Origin: Streptomyces sp. NBC_01775 | GTDB taxonomy: Bacteria > Actinomycetota > Actinomycetes > Streptomycetales > Streptomycetaceae | Length of the DNA stretch: 64,000 bases | Reading direction: 5' to 3' | Assembly (NCBI RefSeq): GCF_035917675.1 | Contig: NZ_CP109104.1 | Coordinates: 5,952,001 to 6,016,000 of the forward strand | Shown here: one piece after another, positions 42,629 through 50,858 of the stretch | Layout of the letters: the number at the start of each line of letters is the position of its first letter | Numbering within the stretch: position 1 is the stretch's first letter | Position numbers and translations under genes: made by a program | The notes under the pieces: generated by a model | What the model was told of the DNA's origin: nothing | Database searches by the model: none | Seen by the model: the letters and a program-made list of their open reading frames with translations, nothing else

Positions 42629-43546
42629 ATGAGCCGAGAACTGACGTCCCTGCTCGATCTGCTCGACCTGGAGCGGATCGAGCGGGACATCTTCCGTGGC
42701 AGCAGCCGGGCCGCGATCGTCCCCCGGGTCTTCGGCGGCCAGGTCGCGGCGCAGGCGCTCGTCGCCGCCTGCCGTACGGTCCCCGAGGGGCGGCTGCCGC
42801 ACTCCCTGCACGCGTACTTCCTGCGCCCGGGAGACCCGGGAGCGCACATCGTCTACACCGTCGACCGGATACGCGACGGGCGCTCCTTCACCACCCGGCG
42901 GGTGGTGGCCGTCCAGCACGGGCAGCCGATCTTCCACCTGTCGGCCTCCTTCCAGGTGCACGAGGAGGGGATGGAGCACCAGGAGGCGATGCCGTACGCG
43001 CCCGACCCGGAGACGCTGCCCACGGCCGAGGACATCCTGCCGCGCTATACGGAGCTGTTCACCGATCCCCGGGTCCCCGAGCGGATGCTGAAGGCGCGCG
43101 CCGCCGTGGACCTGCGCTACGTGGAGGAGCCGCCCTTCGGCCGGGTCGGCAGGCCGGGCGAGCCCCGCTCGCAGGTGTGGTTCCGCACCAACGGCAAGCT
43201 GGACGGCGAGTCGGACGACCCGATGCTGCACATCTGTCTGGCGACCTACGTCTCGGACATGACGCTGCTGGACTCGGTGCTGCTCGCACACGGCAGGGGC
43301 GGCTGGGCGGTCGGCGACGTGGTCGGGGCCAGCCTGGATCACGCCATGTGGTTCCACCGGCCGTTCCGCGCGGACGAGTGGCTGCTCTACGACCAGGAGT
43401 CGCCCACCGCGCAGGGCGGCAGGGGACTCGGCAAGGGCCGGATCTTCACCAGGGACGGACGGCTGGTGGTATCGGTCATCCAGGAAGGCGTCGTCCGGAT
43501 ACCGAGGGGAAACGGCGACCGCTCGCCGGAGGAACCGCGGGGGTAG
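42629..43546 (+). CDS. tesB: acyl-CoA thioesterase II (TesB family)
   Basis: 305 aa, double hot-dog fold. Markers: FGGQVAAQALVAACRTV, LHAYFLRPGDP, VVAVQHGQPIFHLSASFQ and the catalytic SLDHAMWFHR region (Asp) with Thr and Gln downstream as in E. coli TesB. It hydrolyses acyl-CoA to free acid and CoA, releasing CoA from fatty-acid or branched-chain catabolism. A -10-like CACAAT lies 7 nt before the ATG at 42629, so the mRNA may be leaderless. Its 3' end runs into a 38-bp tandem array. Confidence 0.93.
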   Translation: MSRELTSLLDLLDLERIERDIFRGSSRAAIVPRVFGGQVAAQALVAACRTVPEGRLPHSLHAYFLRPGDPGAHIVYTVDRIRDGRSFTTRRVVAVQHGQPIFHLSASFQVHEEGMEHQEAMPYAPDPETLPTAEDILPRYTELFTDPRVPERMLKARAAVDLRYVEEPPFGRVGRPGEPRSQVWFRTNGKLDGESDDPMLHICLATYVSDMTLLDSVLLAHGRGGWAVGDVVGASLDHAMWFHRPFRADEWLLYDQESPTAQGGRGLGKGRIFTRDGRLVVSVIQEGVVRIPRGNGDRSPEEPRG

Positions 43547-43655
43547 CGCCCGTGGGCCTGCCGACCGGAGGATCCGCGAAAGTGGCGCCGTCGGCCCGCC
43601 GACCGGAGGAACCGCGGAGGGGGGCAGCCGGCGCGCTGACCGGAGGATCAGCCGG
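43526..43655. repeat. 37-39 bp tandem array between convergent genes
   Basis: Four copies of CCGGAGGA(A/T)CCGCG-like sequence at 43526, 43565, 43603 and 43640 (periods 39, 38, 37). The first copy encodes the last residues of TesB (PEEPRG); the last covers the stop of the convergent minus-strand gene. Confidence 0.8.
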
Positions 43656-44472
43656 CCAGCCCCGCCGCCTCCAGGAGATAGGCGGTCATCGGCTCGTAGA
43701 AGCGGGGATCGACCACGTGGTCGTCCAGCGGGACGGCCACCTCCAAGGTGCCCTCGGCCTCGCCAAGGAAGAGCGCCGGGTCGTTGCAGTCGGCGAAACC
43801 GACCGCCGTCAGACCGTGCTGGGCCGCCCGGCCCGCCCAGCCGTGGTCGGCCACCACCAGGTCGGGCAGCGCCTCCCCGGCCTGCTCCAGGGCACGCAGC
43901 ACCCCGGCCATCGGCTCGGGGGAGTGCGTGTGCCACAGCGAGGCACCCCGCTCGTAGACCGCGACTCCGGAGAACTGCACGATCACGCCCTCGTCCGCGT
44001 ACACACCCAGGGGCGCGCGGACTATGTCGCATCCGGCGGCGCGCAGGGCGATGGCGAGAGTGCCGTGCATGTCCAGCAGCGCGCCCGGATGCCCGGTCGC
44101 GAGCAGCACCCGCTGCTGCCCCTCGGCGGCCTTGCGCAGCTCGGCCGCCGCCCGGTCCAGGGCGCCGACGGTCAGCTCGGGATCGATGGTGTCCTGGCCC
44201 GTGCGGTAATCCGGGTCATCGTTGACGCCACAGCGCTCGGCCATCACCGCGAGCACGTCCTGCTCGTCCGCCCACCGGTCGCCCAGCTCCAGGCCGAGCC
44301 AGTAGTGCCGGTCGCCGTTGGCGAGCTTGCGGTAGTGGTCGAGGTTGTTCTCCCGCGGAGTGGCGACGTCCCCCGCGATCCGGGTGCGCACCAGGTGGCC
44401 GGTCAGCTCGTCGCGCGAGGGCGCGTCCGGGAGCGGCAGGGGGAGCGGCACGGGCAAGCGAGGCTGTGACAT
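43648..44472 (-). CDS. phosphatase-like conserved protein
   Basis: 274 aa from the ATG at 44472. Conserved runs: [68 protein letters not shown] and [21 protein letters not shown] recall this Streptomyces family being annotated only as phosphatase, without experimental support. Several His/Asp residues (GHPG, ADHGW, DDH) could bind metal. No signal peptide. It is divergent from the agmatinase gene (113 bp apart). Moderate confidence in the name, high in the gene. Confidence 0.75.
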   Translation of the reverse strand: MSQPRLPVPLPLPLPDAPSRDELTGHLVRTRIAGDVATPRENNLDHYRKLANGDRHYWLGLELGDRWADEQDVLAVMAERCGVNDDPDYRTGQDTIDPELTVGALDRAAAELRKAAEGQQRVLLATGHPGALLDMHGTLAIALRAAGCDIVRAPLGVYADEGVIVQFSGVAVYERGASLWHTHSPEPMAGVLRALEQAGEALPDLVVADHGWAGRAAQHGLTAVGFADCNDPALFLGEAEGTLEVAVPLDDHVVDPRFYEPMTAYLLEAAGLAG

Positions 44473-44572
44473 GTAGCCATTGTGGCTCGTACGGACGCTC
44501 GATGGACGCCGTGTCCAAAAGGCGCCTCCCGGATCCTCACAAAGTCCAAGCCTCCGGGGGCCTGCACATGCT

Positions 44573-44578
44573 TACCCT
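44573..44578 (+). promoter_or_regulatory. -10 hexamer of leaderless agmatinase mRNA
   Basis: TACCCT lies exactly 7 nt before the ATG at 44586; no Shine-Dalgarno sequence is present. Confidence 0.5.
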
Positions 44579-44585
44579 CGCCCCC

Positions 44586-45677
44586 ATGACCAGCAGCGAA
44601 CATCCTCCGGCCAGCAGCGAACATCTCCAGGTCAACGGCGGGCATCTCCCGTCCGGCGGAGATAACCCGACGATCACGGACGGGCACCCGGACGGGGGCC
44701 GCCCGGCGCCCCGTGGCCCCGTCGACTCCTCCCGGGTGCCCCGTTACGCGGGCCCCGCGACCTTCGCCCGGCTGCCCCGGATCGACGAGACGCAGGGGCG
44801 TGCCGATGTCGCCGTGGTGGGCGTTCCCTTCGACACGGGCGTGTCCTACCGCCCCGGCGCCCGCTTCGGCGGCAACGCGATCCGGGAGGCGTCGCGCCTG
44901 CTGCGGCCCTACAACCCGGCACAGGATGCCGCGCCGTTCTCGCTGGCGCAGGTCGCGGACGCCGGGGACATAGCGGTGAATCCGTTCGACATCAACGAGG
45001 CGGTCGAGACCGTCGAGGAGGCCGCCGGATCCCTGCTGGACTCCGGTGCCCGGCTGATGACGCTGGGCGGCGACCACACCATCGCGCTGCCGCTGCTGCG
45101 CGCGATGGCCCGCGAGCACGGCCCCGTCGCGCTGCTGCACTTCGACGCTCACCTGGACACCTGGGACACCTACTTCGGGGCCGCCTACACCCACGGCACC
45201 CCCTTCCGCAGGGCGTTCGAGGAGGGGCTGCTGGACACCTCGGCCCTCTCCCACGTGGGCATCCGGGGACCGCTGTACGGAAAGCGCGATCTGGGTGAGG
45301 ACGCGCGGATGGGCTTCGGCATCGTCACCTCCGCCGATGTGATGCGGCGCGGCGTGGACGAGGTGACCGACCAGCTTCGCGAGCGCATCGGCCGCCGCCC
45401 CCTGTATGTGTCGGTGGACATCGACGTGCTGGACCCCGCGCACGCGCCGGGCACCGGTACTCCGGAGGCCGGCGGACTCACCTCGCGGGAGCTGCTGGAG
45501 ATCCTGCGCGGGCTGTCGGACTGCCATCTCGTCTCGGCGGACCTGGTGGAGGTCGCGCCCGCTTACGACCACGCGGAGATCACTTCTGTTGCCGCCTCCC
45601 ACGCGGCATATGAGCTGACGACGCTGATGGCGCGGCAGATCGCGGCATCCCGGGAGGAGCGCGCGGGCGCCGTCTAG
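44586..45677 (+). CDS. speB: agmatinase (ureohydrolase family)
   Basis: 363 aa from the ATG at 44586 (leaderless); an ATG at 44568 overlaps the -10 region. Ureohydrolase metal motifs: [19 protein letters not shown] and [19 protein letters not shown], which supply the His/Asp ligands of the two Mn ions. It splits agmatine into putrescine and urea; guanidinobutyrase or related activity cannot be excluded, as the family is promiscuous. The first 55 residues are a low-complexity tail with SSEHPP/SSEHLQ repeats that typical agmatinases lack. Confidence 0.88.
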   Translation: MTSSEHPPASSEHLQVNGGHLPSGGDNPTITDGHPDGGRPAPRGPVDSSRVPRYAGPATFARLPRIDETQGRADVAVVGVPFDTGVSYRPGARFGGNAIREASRLLRPYNPAQDAAPFSLAQVADAGDIAVNPFDINEAVETVEEAAGSLLDSGARLMTLGGDHTIALPLLRAMAREHGPVALLHFDAHLDTWDTYFGAAYTHGTPFRRAFEEGLLDTSALSHVGIRGPLYGKRDLGEDARMGFGIVTSADVMRRGVDEVTDQLRERIGRRPLYVSVDIDVLDPAHAPGTGTPEAGGLTSRELLEILRGLSDCHLVSADLVEVAPAYDHAEITSVAASHAAYELTTLMARQIAASREERAGAV

Positions 45678-46228
45678 CGGTCTCGGTGCGGGCGTGTGCG
45701 AGGCTCCGGGTGCTGGTGAGCGGAGGGTTTCCGGCCGTATTGCGGACGGTGCGCAACCGAGTGCTCGCATACCGTTTCGACTGCACCGCGTCGCGGGCCG
45801 CCCAACGGCGCTGGTGGGCGGGGCTTGACGTGGGTGGCGGACTCATGCCGAGCGGTCACAATCTGCCACTGATTTAATACGGGACGTTACTGAATTTGAT
45901 CGGTCGATGTGCATTCTGTGGAAGTTCTCGACAGACTGCACAGGCAATCCCGCGCGGGACGGCGACGCGGCGCGGAAGTAGCAGAGCTGGCCTCGTGGGG
46001 GGTGCCCGCCTGCGCAGCGCCCAGGGACGCGTCGCCGCGGCCGGGGCGGTCCGGTGGAGCCAGCAGGCTCACCGGACCGCTTCCGGTTCCCGCGCTCCGC
46101 GGCCGGTCGGGGGGTCGGCCGCGAGTGCGGGCCCAACAGCAAGTCCGTACAACAAGTCCGTACAGCAAGTCTGGACAACGAGTCTGGACAACAAGTCAGT
46201 TGTCACGACGGTGTTGTGAGTGAGGTGA
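45678..46228. other. 551-bp gap between convergent genes
   Basis: No gene supported. An AT-richer patch (about 45868-45920) stands out from the high-GC background, and a 13-bp tandem array occupies 46138-46202. No clear terminator hairpin was found after agmatinase. Confidence 0.5.
46138..46202. repeat. iteron-like 13-bp tandem array
   Basis: Five units of exactly 13 bp: AGCAAGTCCGTAC (46138), AACAAGTCCGTAC (46151), AGCAAGTCTGGAC (46164), AACGAGTCTGGAC (46177), AACAAGTCAGTTG (46190). It ends 26 nt from the SARP-gene stop. It is not the 11-bp heptamer pattern bound by SARPs. Confidence 0.9.
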
Positions 46229-49200
46229 TCAGCCGCCGCCGCGCGCCTCGCTCCGCGCCCCCGCGCGCAGGTGCCGGGTGACGCGCTCGACGGCGGCGGT
46301 GCGATTCTGGTCCCGGTAGAGGTTGAGGGCCTGGTGCCAGGCGCCGTGGGCCTCCGCGTACCGGCCGAGGGCCTCGTACACCTTGCCGAGACAGTTCAGC
46401 GCGTCGGCCTCCTGGTAGTGGTCGCCCCACTCGCGCCACTTGGCCAGGGCCTGGTGATAGAAGCCCAGGGCCTGGGCGTGCTGACCGCTGTGATGGGCGA
46501 GGTAGCCGAGGCTGTCCAGGGTGAAGGCGGCGCCTTCCTGGAAGTCATGGGCGCGGCACAGCGCCAGGGCCTTCTCGCAGTGGTCGCGGGCCGGGCGGTG
46601 GTTGCCGAGGCGAGCGTGGTACCAGCCGACGGCGTTCAGCGCTTCGGCTTCCCGCGGGGGACTGTCGAGCGTGGCGCGCAGGCGCAGGTTCTCCGTGGCG
46701 TGGACCAGGGCCGCCTCGTCGTCGCCTTGTTCCTCCCATGCGAGCGCGAGGTTCAGATGGGCCTGAGCCTGGCCCGCGACCTCACCCGCCGCCACGTACA
46801 GCGCCAGCGAACGCCGCAGGTGACCGAGAGCCTTGCCGTGCTGCCCGCGGGAGACGTGCACACGGCCCAGCAGCCGGTGGGCCAGGGCCAGCGAGCCCGG
46901 ATCGCCCAGCCGTTCGGTGGCGGCGAGGGACGCGTCCAGGACCGCGACGCGGTCAGGCAGGCGGCCCCGCCGCCACTGGAAGGTGTCCAGCGCCCAGGCG
47001 AGCTGCCACGCCTGGCTGTCCCAGCCGCGTACGAGGGCGAGATGGTGGACGCCGAGCAGACAGGCGTACTCGGCGTCGAACCAGGAGAGCGCCGCCGTCG
47101 CGTCCTGGAACGGCAGCCGGTCCTCGCCGCTGCCCAGGCTGCTGTCCGGGCTGCTGTCCGGGCGGCGTTCCGGGCTTGGGCCGCCGTCCCGGACAGGGCC
47201 GCTCACCGGGATCGGGGTGCGCAACGGGGAGAGCAGCCGGTCGGCGTGGTGGGCCGCCTGAAGGTAGAAGTCCGTCAGCCTGCGCAGCGCCGCGTTCTGC
47301 GCGCTCGTGGGGAGAGCGTGGCCCTGCTCGGCGGCGTAGAGCCTGATGAGGTCGTGCATGCGGTAGCGGTCGGGCGTGTGCTGCCGCACGAGGTGGGCGG
47401 CCTCCAGGGACCGCAGGAGCGCACGGGTGCGGGGGACGGGCAAGTCCACGAGACGCGCGGCGGCCTCCAGCCCCGTATCCGGTCCGGGGGTCAGCCCGAG
47501 CAGTGCGAACAGCAGCGCGGACCGGTCGTCCAGCGCGCTGTGCGACGTCTTGAACACCGCTCTCAGGTCGGCGCTCAGATCGCCCGTGTTCAGGGCGTCG
47601 AGACGGGTGGCCGCGTCGTCGAGTTCCGCCGCGAGCGCGGCGAGGGGAAACCCGGGGCGTGCGGCGGCGCGCGCGGCCACGATGCCCAGCGCCAGGGGCA
47701 GCCCCGCGCACCGGCGCAGCAGCGTGGCGACGGCGGGGAGTTCGGCCGCCACCGGATCCTCGCCGAGCGCCCGGGTGAGGACCTCGCGGGCCTCGTCGTC
47801 GGGGAGCGTGTCGAGGCCCAGCCAGCGGGTCCCGTGCGTGGCCGCCAGCCCGTCGAGCCGGTTGCGGCTGGTCACCAGGACCACGCACGTGGCGGAGCCG
47901 GGCAGCAGCGGACGGATCTGGTCGGCGTGGCGGGCGTTGTCCAGGACGATCAGCATGCTCCGGTCGGCCAGCAGCGAACGGTAGAGGGCGGCCTGTGCCT
48001 CCGCGTCCGCGGGGACCGAGGCGGGGTCGGTTCCGAGTGCGTCCAGGAAGCCCCGCACGGCTGTCGAGGCGGGGAGGGGCGAGCGGGAGGGGTCGAAGCC
48101 GCGCAGGTCCACGTACAACTGTCCGTCCGGGAACCGTTCGAGCCGCTCGTGGGCCCAGCGCAGCGCCAGCCACGTCTTGCCGACACCACCTGCCCCGCCG
48201 ATCACCGAGACCGGCAGCACGTTGACCACGCCGTCGCGCGACTTCAGCATGCCGTCAAGAGCGTCCAGTTGGTGAGCCCGGCCCACGAAGGCGCCGGGCG
48301 GTGCCGGGAGCTGCCGGGGCACGGGGCGCGCCTCGGGCCCGCGCGGGGCGGGGACGGGGGTGGGGTCGGGGATGACGCCGACCGGATTGTCGGGTACGGC
48401 GCCGACCGCGACCGGATTGTCGGAGACGGCGGCGGCCGAGGTGGCGTCGACCGGATTGCCGGGGACGGGGACGGGGGCTGGGGTCGGGGCGGGGCCGGTG
48501 GGGCCGGTCAGGGCTGCGGTGCTGGCCATGGTGGTGGTGCCGGCTCCGGCCGGGGGGTCGAGTTCGGGGTGCTCGGTGAGCATGTGGTGGTGGAGCTGCC
48601 GCAGTGCGGGGCTCGGGTCGATGCCCAACTCCTCGGCCAGCCGTCTTCGCATGCGCGCGTAGTGCTCCAGCGCCTCCGCCTGACGCCCGCACCGGTACAG
48701 CGCCCGCATGAACTGGCCTGCCACCTGCTCATCCAGCGGGCGTTCGGCGGCGCGCGCCGCGCACTCCGTCAGTACCCGCTCGTGCCGGCCCGACGCCAGA
48801 CGCGCCTCCACCAGGTCGATGCGGGCGGACAGCAGTTCGGCTTCGAGTTGCGCCCGCTGGGTGTTGAACCACGGTGTGTCGGCGCCCGCGAACGCCGGCC
48901 CGCGCCACAGCCCCGCCGCCTTCTCCCACAGCAGGGCCGCCTCATCGGCGCCGCTCGCCGCGCGCGCCTGCCCCGCCAGCGAGCGGAATCGCAGCGCGTC
49001 CACGGCGCCCCCGTCGACAGCCATGCGGTAACCGCCGGGCTCCCGCATCGGGGCCGTCTCCGTGCCCGCCAGCGCCCTCCGCAGCCGGGACATGTAGCCG
49101 TACAGGGTCTCCCGGCCGCGCAGCGGCACACGGTCCCCCCACACTCTCTCCACCAGGGTGTCCGTCGCGACCACCTTGTCCGCGTCGAGGAGGAGGGCTC

Positions 49201-49294
49201 CCAGGACGAGCCGTTGCCGCGTGTGTCCCAGCGCCAGCAGTGAGTCGTCCTGCCACGCCTCGACCGTCCCCAGCACCCCGAATCGCACGGTCAC
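46229..49294 (-). CDS. AfsR-like SARP regulator with NB-ARC and TPR domains
   Basis: 1021 aa from the GTG at 49294. N-terminal OmpR-type winged helix (about 1-95: TRQRLVLGALLLDADKVV, LYGYMSRLRRAL), BTAD helical domain (about 100-250), a Pro/Asn/Val linker with repeated DNPV units (about 285-325), NB-ARC ATPase with Walker A GGAGGVGKTW, Walker B LIVLDNA and GLPLAL, then C-terminal TPRs (about 790-1000). This layout matches AfsR, a serine/threonine-kinase-dependent activator of secondary metabolism. No biosynthetic cluster adjoins it, so it may be pleiotropic. An inverted repeat (49355-49376) lies upstream, between it and map. Confidence 0.93.
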   Translation of the reverse strand: MTVRFGVLGTVEAWQDDSLLALGHTRQRLVLGALLLDADKVVATDTLVERVWGDRVPLRGRETLYGYMSRLRRALAGTETAPMREPGGYRMAVDGGAVDALRFRSLAGQARAASGADEAALLWEKAAGLWRGPAFAGADTPWFNTQRAQLEAELLSARIDLVEARLASGRHERVLTECAARAAERPLDEQVAGQFMRALYRCGRQAEALEHYARMRRRLAEELGIDPSPALRQLHHHMLTEHPELDPPAGAGTTTMASTAALTGPTGPAPTPAPVPVPGNPVDATSAAAVSDNPVAVGAVPDNPVGVIPDPTPVPAPRGPEARPVPRQLPAPPGAFVGRAHQLDALDGMLKSRDGVVNVLPVSVIGGAGGVGKTWLALRWAHERLERFPDGQLYVDLRGFDPSRSPLPASTAVRGFLDALGTDPASVPADAEAQAALYRSLLADRSMLIVLDNARHADQIRPLLPGSATCVVLVTSRNRLDGLAATHGTRWLGLDTLPDDEAREVLTRALGEDPVAAELPAVATLLRRCAGLPLALGIVAARAAARPGFPLAALAAELDDAATRLDALNTGDLSADLRAVFKTSHSALDDRSALLFALLGLTPGPDTGLEAAARLVDLPVPRTRALLRSLEAAHLVRQHTPDRYRMHDLIRLYAAEQGHALPTSAQNAALRRLTDFYLQAAHHADRLLSPLRTPIPVSGPVRDGGPSPERRPDSSPDSSLGSGEDRLPFQDATAALSWFDAEYACLLGVHHLALVRGWDSQAWQLAWALDTFQWRRGRLPDRVAVLDASLAATERLGDPGSLALAHRLLGRVHVSRGQHGKALGHLRRSLALYVAAGEVAGQAQAHLNLALAWEEQGDDEAALVHATENLRLRATLDSPPREAEALNAVGWYHARLGNHRPARDHCEKALALCRAHDFQEGAAFTLDSLGYLAHHSGQHAQALGFYHQALAKWREWGDHYQEADALNCLGKVYEALGRYAEAHGAWHQALNLYRDQNRTAAVERVTRHLRAGARSEARGGG

Positions 49295-49354
49295 CCGCGC
49301 CCACCCCCGTCACGGTCGTGCCACTTCGAATGACCTAACCGCTGTGGACCTGAC

Positions 49355-49376
49355 AGTCCTAGACCGATTCAGGACT
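49355..49376. promoter_or_regulatory. AGTCCT-N10-AGGACT inverted repeat before the SARP gene
   Basis: Six-bp perfect arms (49355-49360, 49371-49376) lie 61-82 nt upstream of the SARP start and about 90 nt after the map stop. It could be an operator of the SARP gene or a weak hairpin ending map. Confidence 0.4.
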
Positions 49377-49465
49377 TTCCCCAGGGTTCCTCCCGGCCCG
49401 CGTCGTATGACGGGGCGCATACGAGCGTGTGGGTGCAGGGGGGCGGGCCGGGAGCGGCCCGCGGG

Positions 49466-50233
49466 TCAGGGTGCCGTCAGCACGCGCGGGCCCTCGTCCG
49501 TGACCGCGACCGTGTGCTCGAAGTGCGCGGCCCTGCTTCCGTCGGAAGTGCGCAGGGTCCAGCCGTCCGGTGCGGTGTAATACGCGTCGCCACCGCCCGC
49601 GATCAGCATGGGCTCGATCGCGATCGCCAGGCCGTGCCGCAGCGGATAGCCCCTGCCCGGCCTGCCCTCGTTCGGCACCGAGGGTTCCTCGTGCATCCGG
49701 CGGCCGATGCCGTGGCCGCCGAAATCCTCAAGGATGCCGAAACCGGCGGCGCGGCCGGTCGTGCCGACCGCGTGGGAGATGTCCCCGATCCTGGCGCCCA
49801 CGAGCGCCGCGGCGATGCCCGCCTCCAGCGCGCCCTCGGTGGCCTTCAGCAGCTCCTGGTCCCCGGGGCGCGGGGTGCCCACGCTGAAGCTGACAGCCGC
49901 GTCGCCGGTCCAGCCCTCCACCTGGGCGCCGCAGTCGACGCTGACCAGGTCGCCGTCGCGCAGCCGGTAGTCGCCCGGTATGCCGTGCGAGACCGCGTCG
50001 TTGACGGAGACGCAGATGGCGGCGGGGAAGGGGATCGACGCGAACGAGGGGCGGTAGTTCAGGAACGGCGAGGTCGCCCCGGCCGCGCGGAGGACCTCAC
50101 GGGCCACGTCGTCCAGCTCGCTCAGCCGTATGCCCACGGCCGCCGTCGCGCGGGTCTCGCGCAGGATGTCGGCGACCACGCGCCCGGCCACACGCATCGC
50201 GTCCAGCGCGGCGTCCGTCTTGATCTCCACCAT
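49466..50233 (-). CDS. map: type I methionine aminopeptidase
   Basis: 255 aa from the ATG at 50233 (GAGAGGA upstream). Metal ligands in order: D and D of SVDCGAQVEGWTGDAA, H of GGHGIGRRMHEEP, E of AIEPM and E of HFEHTVAV; the substrate His is in SHGIPGDYRL. It removes N-terminal methionine from new proteins. Divergent from a small XRE gene with a shared palindromic promoter region. Streptomycetes carry several map genes; this one lacks an N-terminal zinc-finger extension and is not in the ribosomal-protein cluster, so it is probably an accessory copy. Confidence 0.92.
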   Translation of the reverse strand: MVEIKTDAALDAMRVAGRVVADILRETRATAAVGIRLSELDDVAREVLRAAGATSPFLNYRPSFASIPFPAAICVSVNDAVSHGIPGDYRLRDGDLVSVDCGAQVEGWTGDAAVSFSVGTPRPGDQELLKATEGALEAGIAAALVGARIGDISHAVGTTGRAAGFGILEDFGGHGIGRRMHEEPSVPNEGRPGRGYPLRHGLAIAIEPMLIAGGGDAYYTAPDGWTLRTSDGSRAAHFEHTVAVTDEGPRVLTAP

Positions 50234-50272
50234 GAGTCCGGTCCTCTCGCCCACCAAGGGGTTCCAATTCTT

Positions 50273-50288
50273 ATACCGGTATTAGTAT
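50273..50288. promoter_or_regulatory. palindrome and -10 between map and xre
   Basis: ATACCGGTAT (50273-50282) is a perfect 10-bp palindrome abutting TAGTAT (50283-50288), which lies exactly 7 nt before the XRE ATG. A repressor bound here would cover the XRE promoter and the start of the map promoter; autoregulation by the XRE protein is likely. Confidence 0.6.
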
Positions 50289-50295
50289 CACGGGC

Positions 50296-50634
50296 ATGGT
50301 ACGCACCCCTCTCACCGCACTGGAACGCGAGCGCGGCCGGTTCCTGGGCGCTCTGCTCCGCGAGGCACGTGGCGAGCGCAGCATGACCGAGGTCGCCGCG
50401 GCGGCCGGGCTCTCCGCCGAGACGCTCCGCAAGATCGAGACGGGCCGCGCGCCCACCCCCGCCTTCTTCACGGTCGCGGCCCTCGCCGGGGTTCTGGGGC
50501 TGGCCCTGGAGGACGTGGCCGGGCGCTGCGCCGCTGTCATCGTCGGGTCGGCGGAGACGGATGAGCCCGATCAGCCCGATCAGCCCGAAGGCTCCGCGCG
50601 GCCCGATGAGACGGTCGAGGCGGGAGCCGTTTGA
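50296..50634 (+). CDS. small XRE-family regulator paired with map
   Basis: 112 aa from the ATG at 50296 (leaderless promoter). One XRE HTH domain (about 12-75): GALLREARGERSMTEVAAAA, GLSAETLRKIETGRAPTP, FFTVAALAGVLGL. The acidic tail carries DEPDQPDQPEG. Divergent from map across 62 bp that hold a palindrome; this pairing recurs in Streptomyces as far as I recall. Probably a repressor of map and itself. Confidence 0.88.
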   Translation: MVRTPLTALERERGRFLGALLREARGERSMTEVAAAAGLSAETLRKIETGRAPTPAFFTVAALAGVLGLALEDVAGRCAAVIVGSAETDEPDQPDQPEGSARPDETVEAGAV

Positions 50635-50858
50635 CGCCGGACTCCGGATCGCCGCCCACTCTCCGCCCAGGGCCGCCGTTCCCGGGCCACGGCGCCCGGA
50701 TGCGTGCGCCCGACGGCAAGCAGGGGCGTACGGGGGCACGGCGGTGGTCCTAGGACTTCCGCCCGGACTTCCGTGCGCTCTGTGTACGGCGGGATGAAAA
50801 CGCGACACTCCTACGTTGGTGTTTCCGGTACATGAACTGGTGACGTGAGGGGTCGTGC

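Noticed and set aside
46138..46202. CRISPR array or SARP operator
   Set aside because: Units are contiguous 13-mers without spacers, and SARP sites are heptamers with 11-bp periodicity.
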